Of a stretch of 7,516 bases of DNA, positions 1 to 6,679 are shown piece after piece. This DNA is from Deltaproteobacteria bacterium (GTDB taxonomy: Bacteria; SAR324; NAC60-12), in the NCBI GenBank assembly GCA_002730365.1, contig PBZZ01000012.1:13811-21326 (forward strand). The letters are read 5' to 3'. Within the stretch, counting starts at the first letter, position 1. Every line of letters begins with the position of its first letter. The translations under genes were made by a program, and so were the position numbers. The notes under the pieces were generated by a model that had not been told where the DNA came from, did not search any database, and worked only from the letters and a program-made list of their open reading frames with translations.

Positions 1-1
1 T

Positions 2-94
2 TGGATTCGCATAGCTCTCTTGAATTGTGAAGTCGAAGCATTAACAATCCATCAGAAAAATTTCCAAGGATGCAATAATACCGAAAAGGGATAA
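2..94 (+). CDS. possible 3' end of an upstream gene (partial, unidentified)
   Basis: One + strand frame is open from the left edge for 30 codons and stops at TAA 92-94, leaving only 2 bases before the aroC start codon. The other two + frames close within the first 30 bases. The encoded tail (ending CNNTEKG) matches no family I recognise. The 2-base spacing resembles the glgC-glgA junction further along and would suit an operon with aroC, but 30 open codons can arise by chance, so this is tentative. Confidence 0.3.
   Translation, partial: WIRIALLNCEVEALTIHQKNFQGCNNTEKG
83..90 (+). promoter_or_regulatory. ribosome binding site of aroC
   Basis: The purine-rich GAAAAGGG lies 6 bases upstream of ATG 97-99 and supports that start codon. 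The encoded N-terminus ([11 protein letters not shown]) also matches where chorismate synthases normally begin. Confidence 0.6.
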
Positions 95-96
95 AA

Positions 97-1191
97 ATGG
101 GCGATAGTTTTGGTCATACCTTTCGAATCACAACTTGGGGTGAGTCGCATGGTGGAGGCGTAGGTGTTGTGATTGATGGCTGCCCGGCAGGGTTGCAGAT
201 TGACTTGGAAGACATTCAAGGTGAACTGGACCGGAGAAAACCAGGGCAGAGTAAGATTACTACACAGCGTAAAGAAGCCGATACTGCTAAAATCCTTTCC
301 GGCATCTTTGAAGGAAAAACCACCGGAACTGCCATCTCCATCATGGTGGATAACCAAGACGCCCGTCCACAAGCCTATGATCATCTGAAAGAGATCTATC
401 GTCCAAGTCATGCTGATTTTACCTACGATCAAAAGTATGGTTTCCGGAATTGGCAAGGCGGTGGTCGAGCCAGTGCACGTGAAACAATAGGTCGAGTTGC
501 AGCCGGGGGCATCGCCCGGAAATTGCTACAAAAACTAGGAGGTATCGAAACCTTAGCATGGGTTGAACAAATCCATGACCTCCGAACACACATGGATCCT
601 GCAAATGTAACCTTGGAAAAAATCGAATCCAGTATGGTCCGTTGCCCAGATCAAGTAATCACTGAGCAAATGGTCGCTTGTATCGATAAAGCTCGGATGT
701 CAGGGGATAGCGTCGGTGGCCTGATAAGAGCGCAGGTCAGAAATGCTCCTCCTGGACTAGGCGAACCTGTTTTTGACAAACTGACTGCAGATTTGGCTAA
801 AGCAATGATGTCGCTTCCAGCAACCCGTGGCGTAGAATTCGGCCTTGGCTTCGATTCTGTCATGATGCGTGGATCAGAGCATAATGATCGTTTTCACACT
901 GAAGATGGACGCATTCGAACTGATACGAACCGTTCTGGTGGTATTCAAGGCGGCATTAGTAATGGTGAAGCCATTGACCTGAGAGTGGCCTTTAAACCCA
1001 CAGCAACGATCAATTTTGCCCAAGATACTGTTACCCGTGAAGGCGAGAATACCGAATTGCGCGCAAAAGGCAGGCATGATCCCTGTGTCTTGCCCAGAGC
1101 TGTCCCAATGGTTGAAGCAATGATAAATCTGGTTCTGCTGGATCATTGGCTGCGAAATCGCAATAAAAAACTCGCAGACTTGGCAGGATAA
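97..1191 (+). CDS. aroC: chorismate synthase
   Basis: Cytoplasmic enzyme of the shikimate pathway. It converts 5-enolpyruvylshikimate-3-phosphate to chorismate by 1,4-elimination of phosphate and needs reduced FMN, although the reaction is redox-neutral overall. The 364-residue length is normal for bacterial AroC. Family signatures are visible along the whole protein: GESHGGG at residues 15-21 with the conserved active-site His18; [17 protein letters not shown] around 46-62; YRPSHAD at 101-107 with the second conserved His105; [10 protein letters not shown] at 121-130; SGDSVGG at 202-208; [13 protein letters not shown] at 278-290; and [17 protein letters not shown] at 326-342. No key residue is missing. 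The start has a good ribosome-binding site. Product and intactness are secure. Whether it is co-transcribed with an upstream gene cannot be seen here. The 115 bases after its stop separate it from the next genes. Confidence 0.98.
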   Translation: MGDSFGHTFRITTWGESHGGGVGVVIDGCPAGLQIDLEDIQGELDRRKPGQSKITTQRKEADTAKILSGIFEGKTTGTAISIMVDNQDARPQAYDHLKEIYRPSHADFTYDQKYGFRNWQGGGRASARETIGRVAAGGIARKLLQKLGGIETLAWVEQIHDLRTHMDPANVTLEKIESSMVRCPDQVITEQMVACIDKARMSGDSVGGLIRAQVRNAPPGLGEPVFDKLTADLAKAMMSLPATRGVEFGLGFDSVMMRGSEHNDRFHTEDGRIRTDTNRSGGIQGGISNGEAIDLRVAFKPTATINFAQDTVTREGENTELRAKGRHDPCVLPRAVPMVEAMINLVLLDHWLRNRNKKLADLAG

Positions 1192-1279
1192 ATTCTTTAA
1201 AATGCTGTTTTAAACCGCTTGGCTTTTCTTTTGCAGCTAGTGTTTAAACTGTGTGAGCTAAGGCAATCTCACTCGATCT

Positions 1280-1294
1280 GCAAATAGGATTTGC
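1280..1294 (+). promoter_or_regulatory. small hairpin next to the ribosome binding site of the 62-residue ORF
   Basis: GCAAAT (1280-1285) and ATTTGC (1289-1294) form a perfect 6-bp inverted repeat around a 3-base AGG loop. It can be extended by two pairs (CT 1278-1279 with AG 1296-1297) past a bulged C, and that extension would take up the first bases of the AGGAAGG ribosome-binding site. A role in controlling initiation is inference only. The stem is short and AT-rich. Confidence 0.25.
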
Positions 1295-1295
1295 C

Positions 1296-1302
1296 AGGAA
1301 GG
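1296..1302 (+). promoter_or_regulatory. strong ribosome binding site of the 62-residue ORF
   Basis: AGGAAGG lies 4 bases before ATG 1307-1309. It is the clearest Shine-Dalgarno match in the left half of the window and the main reason to accept the small ORF as a real gene. Confidence 0.6.
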
Positions 1303-1306
1303 TCCC

Positions 1307-1495
1307 ATGAATCAGCAAAGAAAGTTTCAGGACACCCGCCACTCTTCGGACTCTCTCAGCCAACGGATGATAGTCCGCCGTTACCAACCTGCATCACGAC
1401 GCGGTTGGAATCCCTACCAGCCAGCAATGTTTGTTGCAATGGGCGTAGTTTGTTTCGCCTGCTCGCTAGCGGTACAGATACTCATCCTAAGCTAG
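1307..1495 (+). CDS. small single-pass membrane protein, function unknown
   Basis: A 62-residue protein of no family I recognise. Residues 1-38 are polar and strongly basic, with RMIVRRYQPASRRGW carrying five arginines. Residues about 40-61 (AMFVAMGVVCFACSLAVQILIL) are an uninterrupted hydrophobic stretch suited to one transmembrane helix. By the positive-inside rule the basic N-terminus should face the cytoplasm, with the C-terminus barely reaching the far side. A strong ribosome-binding site precedes the ATG. Its TAG stop is in the same frame as the DHH phosphoesterase gene, whose ATG follows after one codon and which lacks its own clear ribosome-binding site. Translation of this small ORF therefore probably feeds the downstream gene. 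It could be a functional partner that brings the phosphoesterase to the membrane, or mainly a leader peptide. Existence is fairly likely, function unknown. Confidence 0.6.
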   Translation: MNQQRKFQDTRHSSDSLSQRMIVRRYQPASRRGWNPYQPAMFVAMGVVCFACSLAVQILILS

Positions 1496-1498
1496 TTA

Positions 1499-2455
1499 AT
1501 GCCTTATGATGTCTTCAACGGGGACGCTGATGGGCTCTGCGCCCTGCAGCAGTTGAGGCTTCATAATCCTTTAGATGATGCTCATCTAGTCACTGGCCCT
1601 AAGAGGGAGACCTCTCTCCTACGTAAGATTCCTTTAGTTGAACCCACAGATATTACCGTCTTAGATGTCTCACTACGTGCCAATTGTAGTGATGCCGAGC
1701 GTCTCCTCCAGGACGGCCACCGACTGACCTATATCGACCACCACAACTCAGGCCCCATTCCTGAGCATAAGAATTTTATTAGCCATATTGATACTGATCC
1801 TGCTGTCTGTACAAGTGCTATAGTGGATCAAATTCTTGAGGGCAAATACCGAGATTGGGCGATTACAGCTGCCTTCGGAGACAACCTGATAGAAACTGCG
1901 AAAAAACTCGCACGTGATACAAATCTAAGATCATCACAAGTCGGAAAACTTCAGGAGTTGGGAGAACTACTGAACTATAACGGTTATGGCCGGAAAGCCG
2001 AGGATCTCTGGTTTTATCCTGAAAAACTGTTTCGGAAAATGCAAGGATACCAGAGCCCAATGGATTTTTATGGGGCAGCCCCAGAATTCTTGGCTTTAAG
2101 AGAAGGATATGCAGAGGACTTACGACGAGCTGAAAAAGCACCAACCATTTTTGAAAACTCAAACCTACGAATCTATCAGTTACCTGATGCGGCTTGGAGT
2201 CATCGAATTGTCGGAGCATTCAGCAATTTGAAGGCAGGAAATCATCCTGAGCAAGCTCAGGTTGTGATGGTTGAAAAACCGGAAAAGACACAGCTAGTAA
2301 GTGTTCGCTCCCCGAAAATACACCCTGTTGGGGCTGATGTGATCTGTCTTCAATTTGAGGGGGGTGGCAGGCCAGCCGCTGCTGGGATCAATGATCTGCC
2401 TGCAGATAAATTCGAAGATTTTCAGCAAGCTTTAATTCAGCGATTTTGCGCCTGA
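1499..2455 (+). CDS. DHH-family phosphoesterase
   Basis: Predicted metal-dependent phosphoesterase of the DHH superfamily, whose members (RecJ, NrnA-type nanoRNases, GdpP, some exopolyphosphatases) cleave phosphodiester or phosphoanhydride bonds with Mn2+. The metal-binding motifs are present in order: NGDADG at residues 7-12 (D9, D11), LDVSLR with D56, IDHHNSG with D80-H81-H82, and AFGDN with D128. After a middle segment, a DHHA1-like C-terminal part carries SVRSP at about 268-272 and GGGRPAAAG at 288-296, the substrate-binding glycine loop. That loop has Arg291 where many relatives have His. At 318 residues it is compact, with no helicase, OB or CBS domain visible. The substrate (short RNA, pAp, a cyclic dinucleotide or polyphosphate) cannot be decided from the sequence. 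The start is set by the conserved YDVFNGDADG beginning. No good ribosome-binding site is seen, and the ATG lies 3 bases after the stop of the preceding small ORF. The 3' end overlaps convergent pfkA by 24 bases. Confidence 0.88.
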   Translation: MPYDVFNGDADGLCALQQLRLHNPLDDAHLVTGPKRETSLLRKIPLVEPTDITVLDVSLRANCSDAERLLQDGHRLTYIDHHNSGPIPEHKNFISHIDTDPAVCTSAIVDQILEGKYRDWAITAAFGDNLIETAKKLARDTNLRSSQVGKLQELGELLNYNGYGRKAEDLWFYPEKLFRKMQGYQSPMDFYGAAPEFLALREGYAEDLRRAEKAPTIFENSNLRIYQLPDAAWSHRIVGAFSNLKAGNHPEQAQVVMVEKPEKTQLVSVRSPKIHPVGADVICLQFEGGGRPAAAGINDLPADKFEDFQQALIQRFCA

Positions 2456-3805
2456 TTCTTCGAAGACCTCATTATACATCCGATTCGGCTGTCCAGTCGA
2501 AAACAGCACCTGTCTCCAGAAATCCCCGTTAGGATCAATTCGTTTTTTTTGTTTTACGACAGCTTCAAGTGGAACATGGGTGAAATGACTATTCCAGTAA
2601 CCTATCATCGCATCTGTACGACCTGCCATTCCTGCATGGACAGCATGATCTGCAAGGTGATAACAGAAAATCGCATCATGAGGATTGGCATGTAAAGATC
2701 GAATTAAATAGCTCGGTTCGATCAGTCGAACACTAACAGGCACCTTTCCTTCAAAATGTTTCTGAATACTCTCTTTCAGGAACAAGCCAATATCACTATA
2801 ACGAATATTGCCTGAAGGGTCTCTCTTTTCTATTCTGTTCGACATCAAGTACTGACCAGCACCCTCTGCAACAACAATCACTGAGTGCGGATGCTGTCCT
2901 TTCTTCTGTTTCTCATCAAAACTATTTTCCATGGCGGCCATCATCCCTTCTGGACCATGTAGGTCAAAGCGAACTTCTGGGATCAGCACAAAATTCACAT
3001 CAGGACAGGCCAAAGAGGTATTTGCTGCAATAAATCCAGAATCACGACCCATCAACTTGATTACAACCACTCCATAGTGAGCACCATAAGCTTCGACATG
3101 TGCTGATTGCACGGCTTCTACTGCCTTAGAAAAAGCAGTTTCAAATCCGAAGGTTTTTGAGCAGTAAGAAATGTCATTGTCGATTGTCTTGGGCACACCG
3201 ATCACAGCAATCTTCAGATCTCTGGCTTTTACTTCCTGAGCTATTGCGTGTGCACCTCGCAAAGTTCCATCTCCACCAATACAAAACAGGATTTTAATTG
3301 TGTGCCGATCTAGACAGTCTACAATCTCTCCGATATCTTGAGGCCCTCTTGAACTTGATAGTATACTGCCTCCTTGGTGATGAATATTAACGACGGAGTC
3401 CGGCGTCAATTCCATAATGTCATGTCGATATTTTGGAATAAATCCCTGAAAACCATAGCGGAAGCCGTAGATTCTACGCACACCATAGTTGTGATACATC
3501 TGCATCACTAGGGCTCTGATCACATTGTTGATTCCAGGGCATAGCCCTCCACAAGTAACAATGCCTGCTCTGACCTTTGATGGATCAAAAAACGTCATTG
3601 CTCTTGGACCTGCAGCTTCAAAGCTTATGGGAGACTCTCCTCCAAATAACTCATGTTGATTGAGATCATTAAAAGTAGCTTGGTATAGAATCCTCTGGGA
3701 ATCCTCAACAAATCGAAAGTTATCCTCCTCGGAGCTTGTACTAAGTGGTAAGGGTGATTGGATGCGACAATTGCCCAGACTCGGGACAACAAACTGCTCA
3801 TTCAT
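2432..3805 (-). CDS. pfkA: 6-phosphofructokinase, atypical group II (TP0108/plant-like), probably ATP-dependent
   Basis: Phosphorylates fructose 6-phosphate to fructose 1,6-bisphosphate, the committing step of glycolysis, in the cytoplasm. At 457 residues it is much longer than the about 320-residue E. coli PfkA and matches the atypical group that includes plant PFKs and Treponema TP0108. The N-terminal 75 or so residues form the extension of that group. Motifs: CGGLCPGIN at 85-93; GGDGT at 177-181; VPKTIDNDI at 204-212 with catalytic-base Asp209; KLMGRDSGF at 250-258; EPSYLIRS at 363-370; GYWN at 402-405. In established PFK comparisons, Gly at the fourth position of GGDG (Gly180) goes with ATP use, while pyrophosphate enzymes have GGDD. 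Lys206 of PKTIDND is shared with pyrophosphate enzymes. ATP is therefore favoured but not proven. The start has a good ribosome-binding site. The gene is divergent from glgC and its 3' end overlaps the DHH gene. Confidence 0.95.
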   Translation of the reverse strand: MNEQFVVPSLGNCRIQSPLPLSTSSEEDNFRFVEDSQRILYQATFNDLNQHELFGGESPISFEAAGPRAMTFFDPSKVRAGIVTCGGLCPGINNVIRALVMQMYHNYGVRRIYGFRYGFQGFIPKYRHDIMELTPDSVVNIHHQGGSILSSSRGPQDIGEIVDCLDRHTIKILFCIGGDGTLRGAHAIAQEVKARDLKIAVIGVPKTIDNDISYCSKTFGFETAFSKAVEAVQSAHVEAYGAHYGVVVIKLMGRDSGFIAANTSLACPDVNFVLIPEVRFDLHGPEGMMAAMENSFDEKQKKGQHPHSVIVVAEGAGQYLMSNRIEKRDPSGNIRYSDIGLFLKESIQKHFEGKVPVSVRLIEPSYLIRSLHANPHDAIFCYHLADHAVHAGMAGRTDAMIGYWNSHFTHVPLEAVVKQKKRIDPNGDFWRQVLFSTGQPNRMYNEVFEESGAKSLN

Positions 3806-3810
3806 TTCTT

Positions 3811-3816
3811 TCCTTT
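3811..3816 (-). promoter_or_regulatory. ribosome binding site of pfkA
   Basis: Read on the minus strand this is AAAGGA, within the purine run CGAAAGGAAAGAA, 5 bases before the ATG whose complement is at 3803-3805. It supports the chosen pfkA start. Confidence 0.6.
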
Positions 3817-3846
3817 CGGTGATCTCTTAAAAATTTTGAACGCCCA

Positions 3847-3874
3847 TGCGTATCAGTTTCTGAACGATTACGCA
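3847..3874. repeat. imperfect nested inverted repeat between pfkA and glgC
   Basis: TGCGTA (3847-3852) is matched by TACGCA (3869-3874). Inside it, TCAG (3853-3856) pairs with CTGA (3860-3863) around a TTT loop, leaving ACGAT unpaired on the right arm. The element sits 42 bases upstream of the pfkA start in the region that must serve both pfkA and glgC. An operator or mRNA leader hairpin is possible. There is no trailing T-run, so it is not a standard terminator. Confidence 0.35.
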
Positions 3875-3902
3875 AAATTATTAGAAATTTCAGATCATCC
3901 AA
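3875..3902 (-). promoter_or_regulatory. candidate promoter of pfkA
   Basis: On the minus strand, TTGGAT (complement of 3897-3902) is followed after 16 bases by TAATTT (complement of 3875-3880). Both are fair matches to sigma-70 -35 and -10 boxes, and the placement is right for a leader of about 60 bases. The inverted repeat at 3847-3874 would lie at about the transcription start. This is a by-eye match in an AT-rich region, so confidence is low. Confidence 0.25.
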
Positions 3903-3910
3903 GACTACGC

Positions 3911-3937
3911 TTGTTTGTTGAACTTACTTTTCATAAT
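3911..3937 (+). promoter_or_regulatory. candidate promoter of glgC-glgA
   Basis: TTGTTT (3911-3916) and CATAAT (3932-3937) are separated by 15 bases, or by 16 to the overlapping ATAATT. They lie about 50 bases before the glgC ATG. The -10 match is reasonable but the spacing is short, and other weak pairs could be drawn in this AT-rich stretch. Because glgA follows glgC by 2 bases, a promoter here would drive both genes. Confidence 0.25.
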
Positions 3938-3989
3938 TATCGGGCTTGCTAAATAGTCTTTCAAAAACTGATTTTTCTGAGATTACACC

Positions 3990-5219
3990 ATGAGTACCAA
4001 TGTCCTGTCCATGATTCTAGCTGGAGGAGAGGGAACTCGATTACATCCTTTGACAGCTGTACGCGCAAAGCCCTCCGTACCTTTTGGTGGAAACTATAGA
4101 ATCATTGATTTTGTACTGAGTAACTTTATCAATTCTGGACTGATGCAGGTTTTTGTACTAACGCAGTTCAAATCTCACTCGCTAATGGAACATCTGCGGC
4201 AAGGCTGGAGGATTTCAGGGATTCCGAATGTCTTTATTGATCCGATTCCCGCCCAAATGCAAACAGGCAAGAAGTGGTATGAAGGAACAGCTGATGCGAT
4301 TTACCAGAACCTGAATCTGATTTATGACAGTGATCCTGATCTGGTCTGTGTCTTTGGAGGAGATCACATCTACAAGATGGACATCAGCCAGATGTTACGC
4401 TTCCACACAAAGCGAAATGCTGAATTAACAGTGGCAGCTATTCCCGTGCCGCTTCAGGAAGCAAAACATTTTGGGATCATTGAAGTTGATGATGAGTGGC
4501 GGATGACAGGCTTTGTGGAAAAGCCAATCAATCCTCCAAAGCCGATGCCAAATGATCCTCACCATGTACTAGCCTCGATGGGCAATTACGTGTTTGAACG
4601 AAATGCCTTGGTTAATGAACTCATCTTGGATGCTCAGTTCGCTGACTCTGATCACGATTTCGGAAAAAATATTATTCCACGAATGTTTCCACGGGGCCAA
4701 GTCTTTGTATATGATTTTTCTCAAAATAAAGTTCCTGGGGCTGTCCAAGAAGAGGTGGGCTACTGGCGTGACGTAGGAACCTTGGATGCTTATTGGGAAT
4801 CAAACATGGATCTAGTCGGTATCAAACCAGAATTCGACCTCTACAACCAGAAGTGGCCCGTTCGAAGCCACACTCCGCCTTTACCCCCGGCAAAATTTGT
4901 ACACTTCAGCGATCTGCGTACAGGCCATGCGATCAATACAATTATTTCTGCTGGATCCATCATCAGTGGCGCCTTAGTGATCAATAGTGTTTTGGGATAC
5001 AACGTCAGAGTTCATAGTTACTCCCACATCAGTGAATCAGTCATTATGAATGACGTTGAGTTTGCAAGAAATTGTCGAATTAAGCGGGCTATCATCGACA
5101 AGCAGGTCAAGATTGGCCCTGACACTGTAATTGGCTATGATTTGGAAGCTGATCGCGAGCGCTACTATGTGACAGACTCTGGGATTGTAGTAATTCCTAA
5201 AGGTTCTACAATCAACTAA
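3990..5219 (+). CDS. glgC: glucose-1-phosphate adenylyltransferase (ADP-glucose pyrophosphorylase)
   Basis: Makes ADP-glucose and pyrophosphate from ATP and glucose 1-phosphate, the regulated first step of bacterial glycogen synthesis. It is normally a cytoplasmic homotetramer. The 409 residues fit the family. The N-terminal nucleotidyltransferase domain shows GGEGTRL at 12-18, RAKPSVPFGG at 25-34, YEGTADA at 97-103, GGDHIYKMD at 123-131 with the metal/catalytic Asp125, and FVEKP at 175-179, where Lys178 corresponds to the glucose-1-phosphate-binding Lys195 of E. coli. From about residue 300 the hydrophobic periodicity and hexapeptide-like repeats fit the C-terminal left-handed beta-helix. 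At the position of the E. coli fructose-1,6-bisphosphate-site Lys39 there is Asn35 (GGNYRIID), so the activator may differ. No strong ribosome-binding site precedes the ATG. Its stop lies 2 bases before glgA, which makes an operon very likely. Confidence 0.97.
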   Translation: MSTNVLSMILAGGEGTRLHPLTAVRAKPSVPFGGNYRIIDFVLSNFINSGLMQVFVLTQFKSHSLMEHLRQGWRISGIPNVFIDPIPAQMQTGKKWYEGTADAIYQNLNLIYDSDPDLVCVFGGDHIYKMDISQMLRFHTKRNAELTVAAIPVPLQEAKHFGIIEVDDEWRMTGFVEKPINPPKPMPNDPHHVLASMGNYVFERNALVNELILDAQFADSDHDFGKNIIPRMFPRGQVFVYDFSQNKVPGAVQEEVGYWRDVGTLDAYWESNMDLVGIKPEFDLYNQKWPVRSHTPPLPPAKFVHFSDLRTGHAINTIISAGSIISGALVINSVLGYNVRVHSYSHISESVIMNDVEFARNCRIKRAIIDKQVKIGPDTVIGYDLEADRERYYVTDSGIVVIPKGSTIN

Positions 5220-5221
5220 AT

Positions 5222-6679
5222 ATGAAAATCCTTTTCTTGTCCTCCGAAGCTACCGGACTCATCAAAACTGGTGGCTTGGCTGATGTTGCTAGAGCTCTCC
5301 CCCTGGCACTTCGTCAGAAAGGCCATGACATCAGACTTGTTCTTCCTAATTATCTCTCCATTGCAAGAACCAAAAACTACTCCACTGCAGTCTCCTCACT
5401 GGGGGTTCCAATGGGGGGCTCTGAGCTTTTCTGCGCAGTTCAACAGACAGAGCTAGAGCAGTTACCCGTTTACCTTATTGAATACAATGATTTTTTCTTA
5501 CGTAGTCATCCCTACGAAGATGTGGCCGGCAATCCCCATCCAGATAACGGAGAGCGCTTTGGTTTCTTTTGCAAAGCTGCTCTTCAACTCTGTCTAGCTG
5601 AAAACTTCATTCCAGACATCATTCATGCTAACGACTGGCAAGGGGCGTTAGCATGCCTCTATTTACATCAGTATCGTAGTACCTATCCTGAATTTACTAA
5701 GACACGTTCTCTGCTGACCATTCACAATGGTGGGTATCAGGGGCATTGCCCTGGCTCTGCAAGACGATTTCTGGAGATAGGTAATGCTTGGTTTCATCCA
5801 GAAGGATTTGAAGATCATGGAAAAATCAATTTGTTGAAAGGTGGGCTGAGGACTGCGGATCAATTGAATGCAGTGAGTGTTGGTTATGCTGAAGAACTAA
5901 AAACTCCACTGGGCGGACATGGTCTACACGAGTCTTACGAGGCACGCAAAGAGGTTTTCAGTGGAATTTTAAATGGCTGTGAATACGAGGTATGGAATCC
6001 TGCAAACGATCCCTATCTAACTTCCAACTATGATCTGGAGAATTTATCAGGAAAAATTGAATGTAAATCGGCATTGCAAGCTGAGATGGGACTACCAGCA
6101 GCTCCTGGAGTTCCTTTGATTGGAATTGTTAGCAGGTTGACAGGACAAAAGGGATTTGATTTCTCTTTACCGGCGATTGCCAAAGTTCTGAGTGAGAAAG
6201 TTCAGTTTGCAATACTAGGTAGTGGAGAACGCTGGATTGTGGAGGAAATTGCTAGATTGAGTGAGATGAATCCAGAGAAATTACAGTTTCACGATGGTTA
6301 TAGTGAGCCCTTAGCTCATCGCATTGAAGCCGGGAGTAACTTTTTCCTGATGCCCTCGCTTTATGAACCATGCGGACTCAATCAGATGTATAGTCTTCGC
6401 TACGGCACACTACCGATCGTTAGAGCCGTGGGCGGCCTCCGAGATACAGTTTGGGAGAAGGACACATCAGGTGGGGACGGAACTGGGTTTGTATTTACTG
6501 AGCCCAGCGCAGATGATACTCTTGCGGCGATAAAAAGAGGGATTGATTGTTTTACCAACGACCACGCTTCATTCCAAAACAGAATGAAATTGGGTATGCG
6601 CCAAATATATTCTTGGGAAAACACCGCTATCCAATATGAAAACATCTATACTAAAGCTCTGAAAACTCCTATCAACTAA
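5222..6679 (+). CDS. glgA: glycogen synthase (ADP-glucose type)
   Basis: GT5-family glycosyltransferase that adds glucose from ADP-glucose to the non-reducing end of an alpha-1,4-glucan. At 485 residues it is full length (E. coli 477). The N-terminal Rossmann domain begins at once with MKILFLSSE and carries KTGGLADV at 15-22, with Lys15 at the classical ADP-glucose-binding position. HANDWQ at 135-140 (Asp138) and TIHNGGYQG at 166-174 (His168) match E. coli Asp137 and His161, and Tyr98 probably matches Tyr95. The C-terminal domain has SRLTGQKG at 304-311 (Arg305, Lys310) and YEPCGLNQMYSLRYGT at 381-396 (Glu382, the counterpart of Glu377). It starts 2 bases after glgC with no separate ribosome-binding site (the nearest AAAGG is about 18 bases away), so translational coupling to glgC is likely. 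No branching enzyme, phosphorylase or debranching gene lies within this window. The 3' end overlaps the opposing small gene by 4 bases. Confidence 0.97.
   Translation: MKILFLSSEATGLIKTGGLADVARALPLALRQKGHDIRLVLPNYLSIARTKNYSTAVSSLGVPMGGSELFCAVQQTELEQLPVYLIEYNDFFLRSHPYEDVAGNPHPDNGERFGFFCKAALQLCLAENFIPDIIHANDWQGALACLYLHQYRSTYPEFTKTRSLLTIHNGGYQGHCPGSARRFLEIGNAWFHPEGFEDHGKINLLKGGLRTADQLNAVSVGYAEELKTPLGGHGLHESYEARKEVFSGILNGCEYEVWNPANDPYLTSNYDLENLSGKIECKSALQAEMGLPAAPGVPLIGIVSRLTGQKGFDFSLPAIAKVLSEKVQFAILGSGERWIVEEIARLSEMNPEKLQFHDGYSEPLAHRIEAGSNFFLMPSLYEPCGLNQMYSLRYGTLPIVRAVGGLRDTVWEKDTSGGDGTGFVFTEPSADDTLAAIKRGIDCFTNDHASFQNRMKLGMRQIYSWENTAIQYENIYTKALKTPIN

Noticed and set aside
874..1146. Minus-strand 90-codon frame inside aroC, and similar antisense frames in the DHH gene and glgA
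   Set aside because: They lie wholly within strongly conserved genes and show no family motifs, so they are shadows of those genes.
1196..1214. TTTAAAA / TTTTAAA inverted repeat just after the aroC stop, considered as a terminator
   Set aside because: The 7-bp stem is purely A-T and no T-run follows directly, so it would not be a stable intrinsic terminator.
1242..1249. GTTTAAAC palindrome between aroC and the small ORF
   Set aside because: A perfect 8-base palindrome, but it has no extended arms and no second copy was noticed. It is compatible with chance in an AT-rich spacer.
1291..1509. + strand frame from TTG 1291 overlapping the small ORF and the DHH start
   Set aside because: It has no ribosome-binding site for its TTG, low-complexity Pro/Ser content without motifs, and overlaps the better-supported ORF and the DHH gene start.
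3758..3952. + strand 64-codon frame covering the pfkA start and the divergent spacer
   Set aside because: It begins antisense inside pfkA, has no ribosome-binding site or motif, and lies where promoters are expected.
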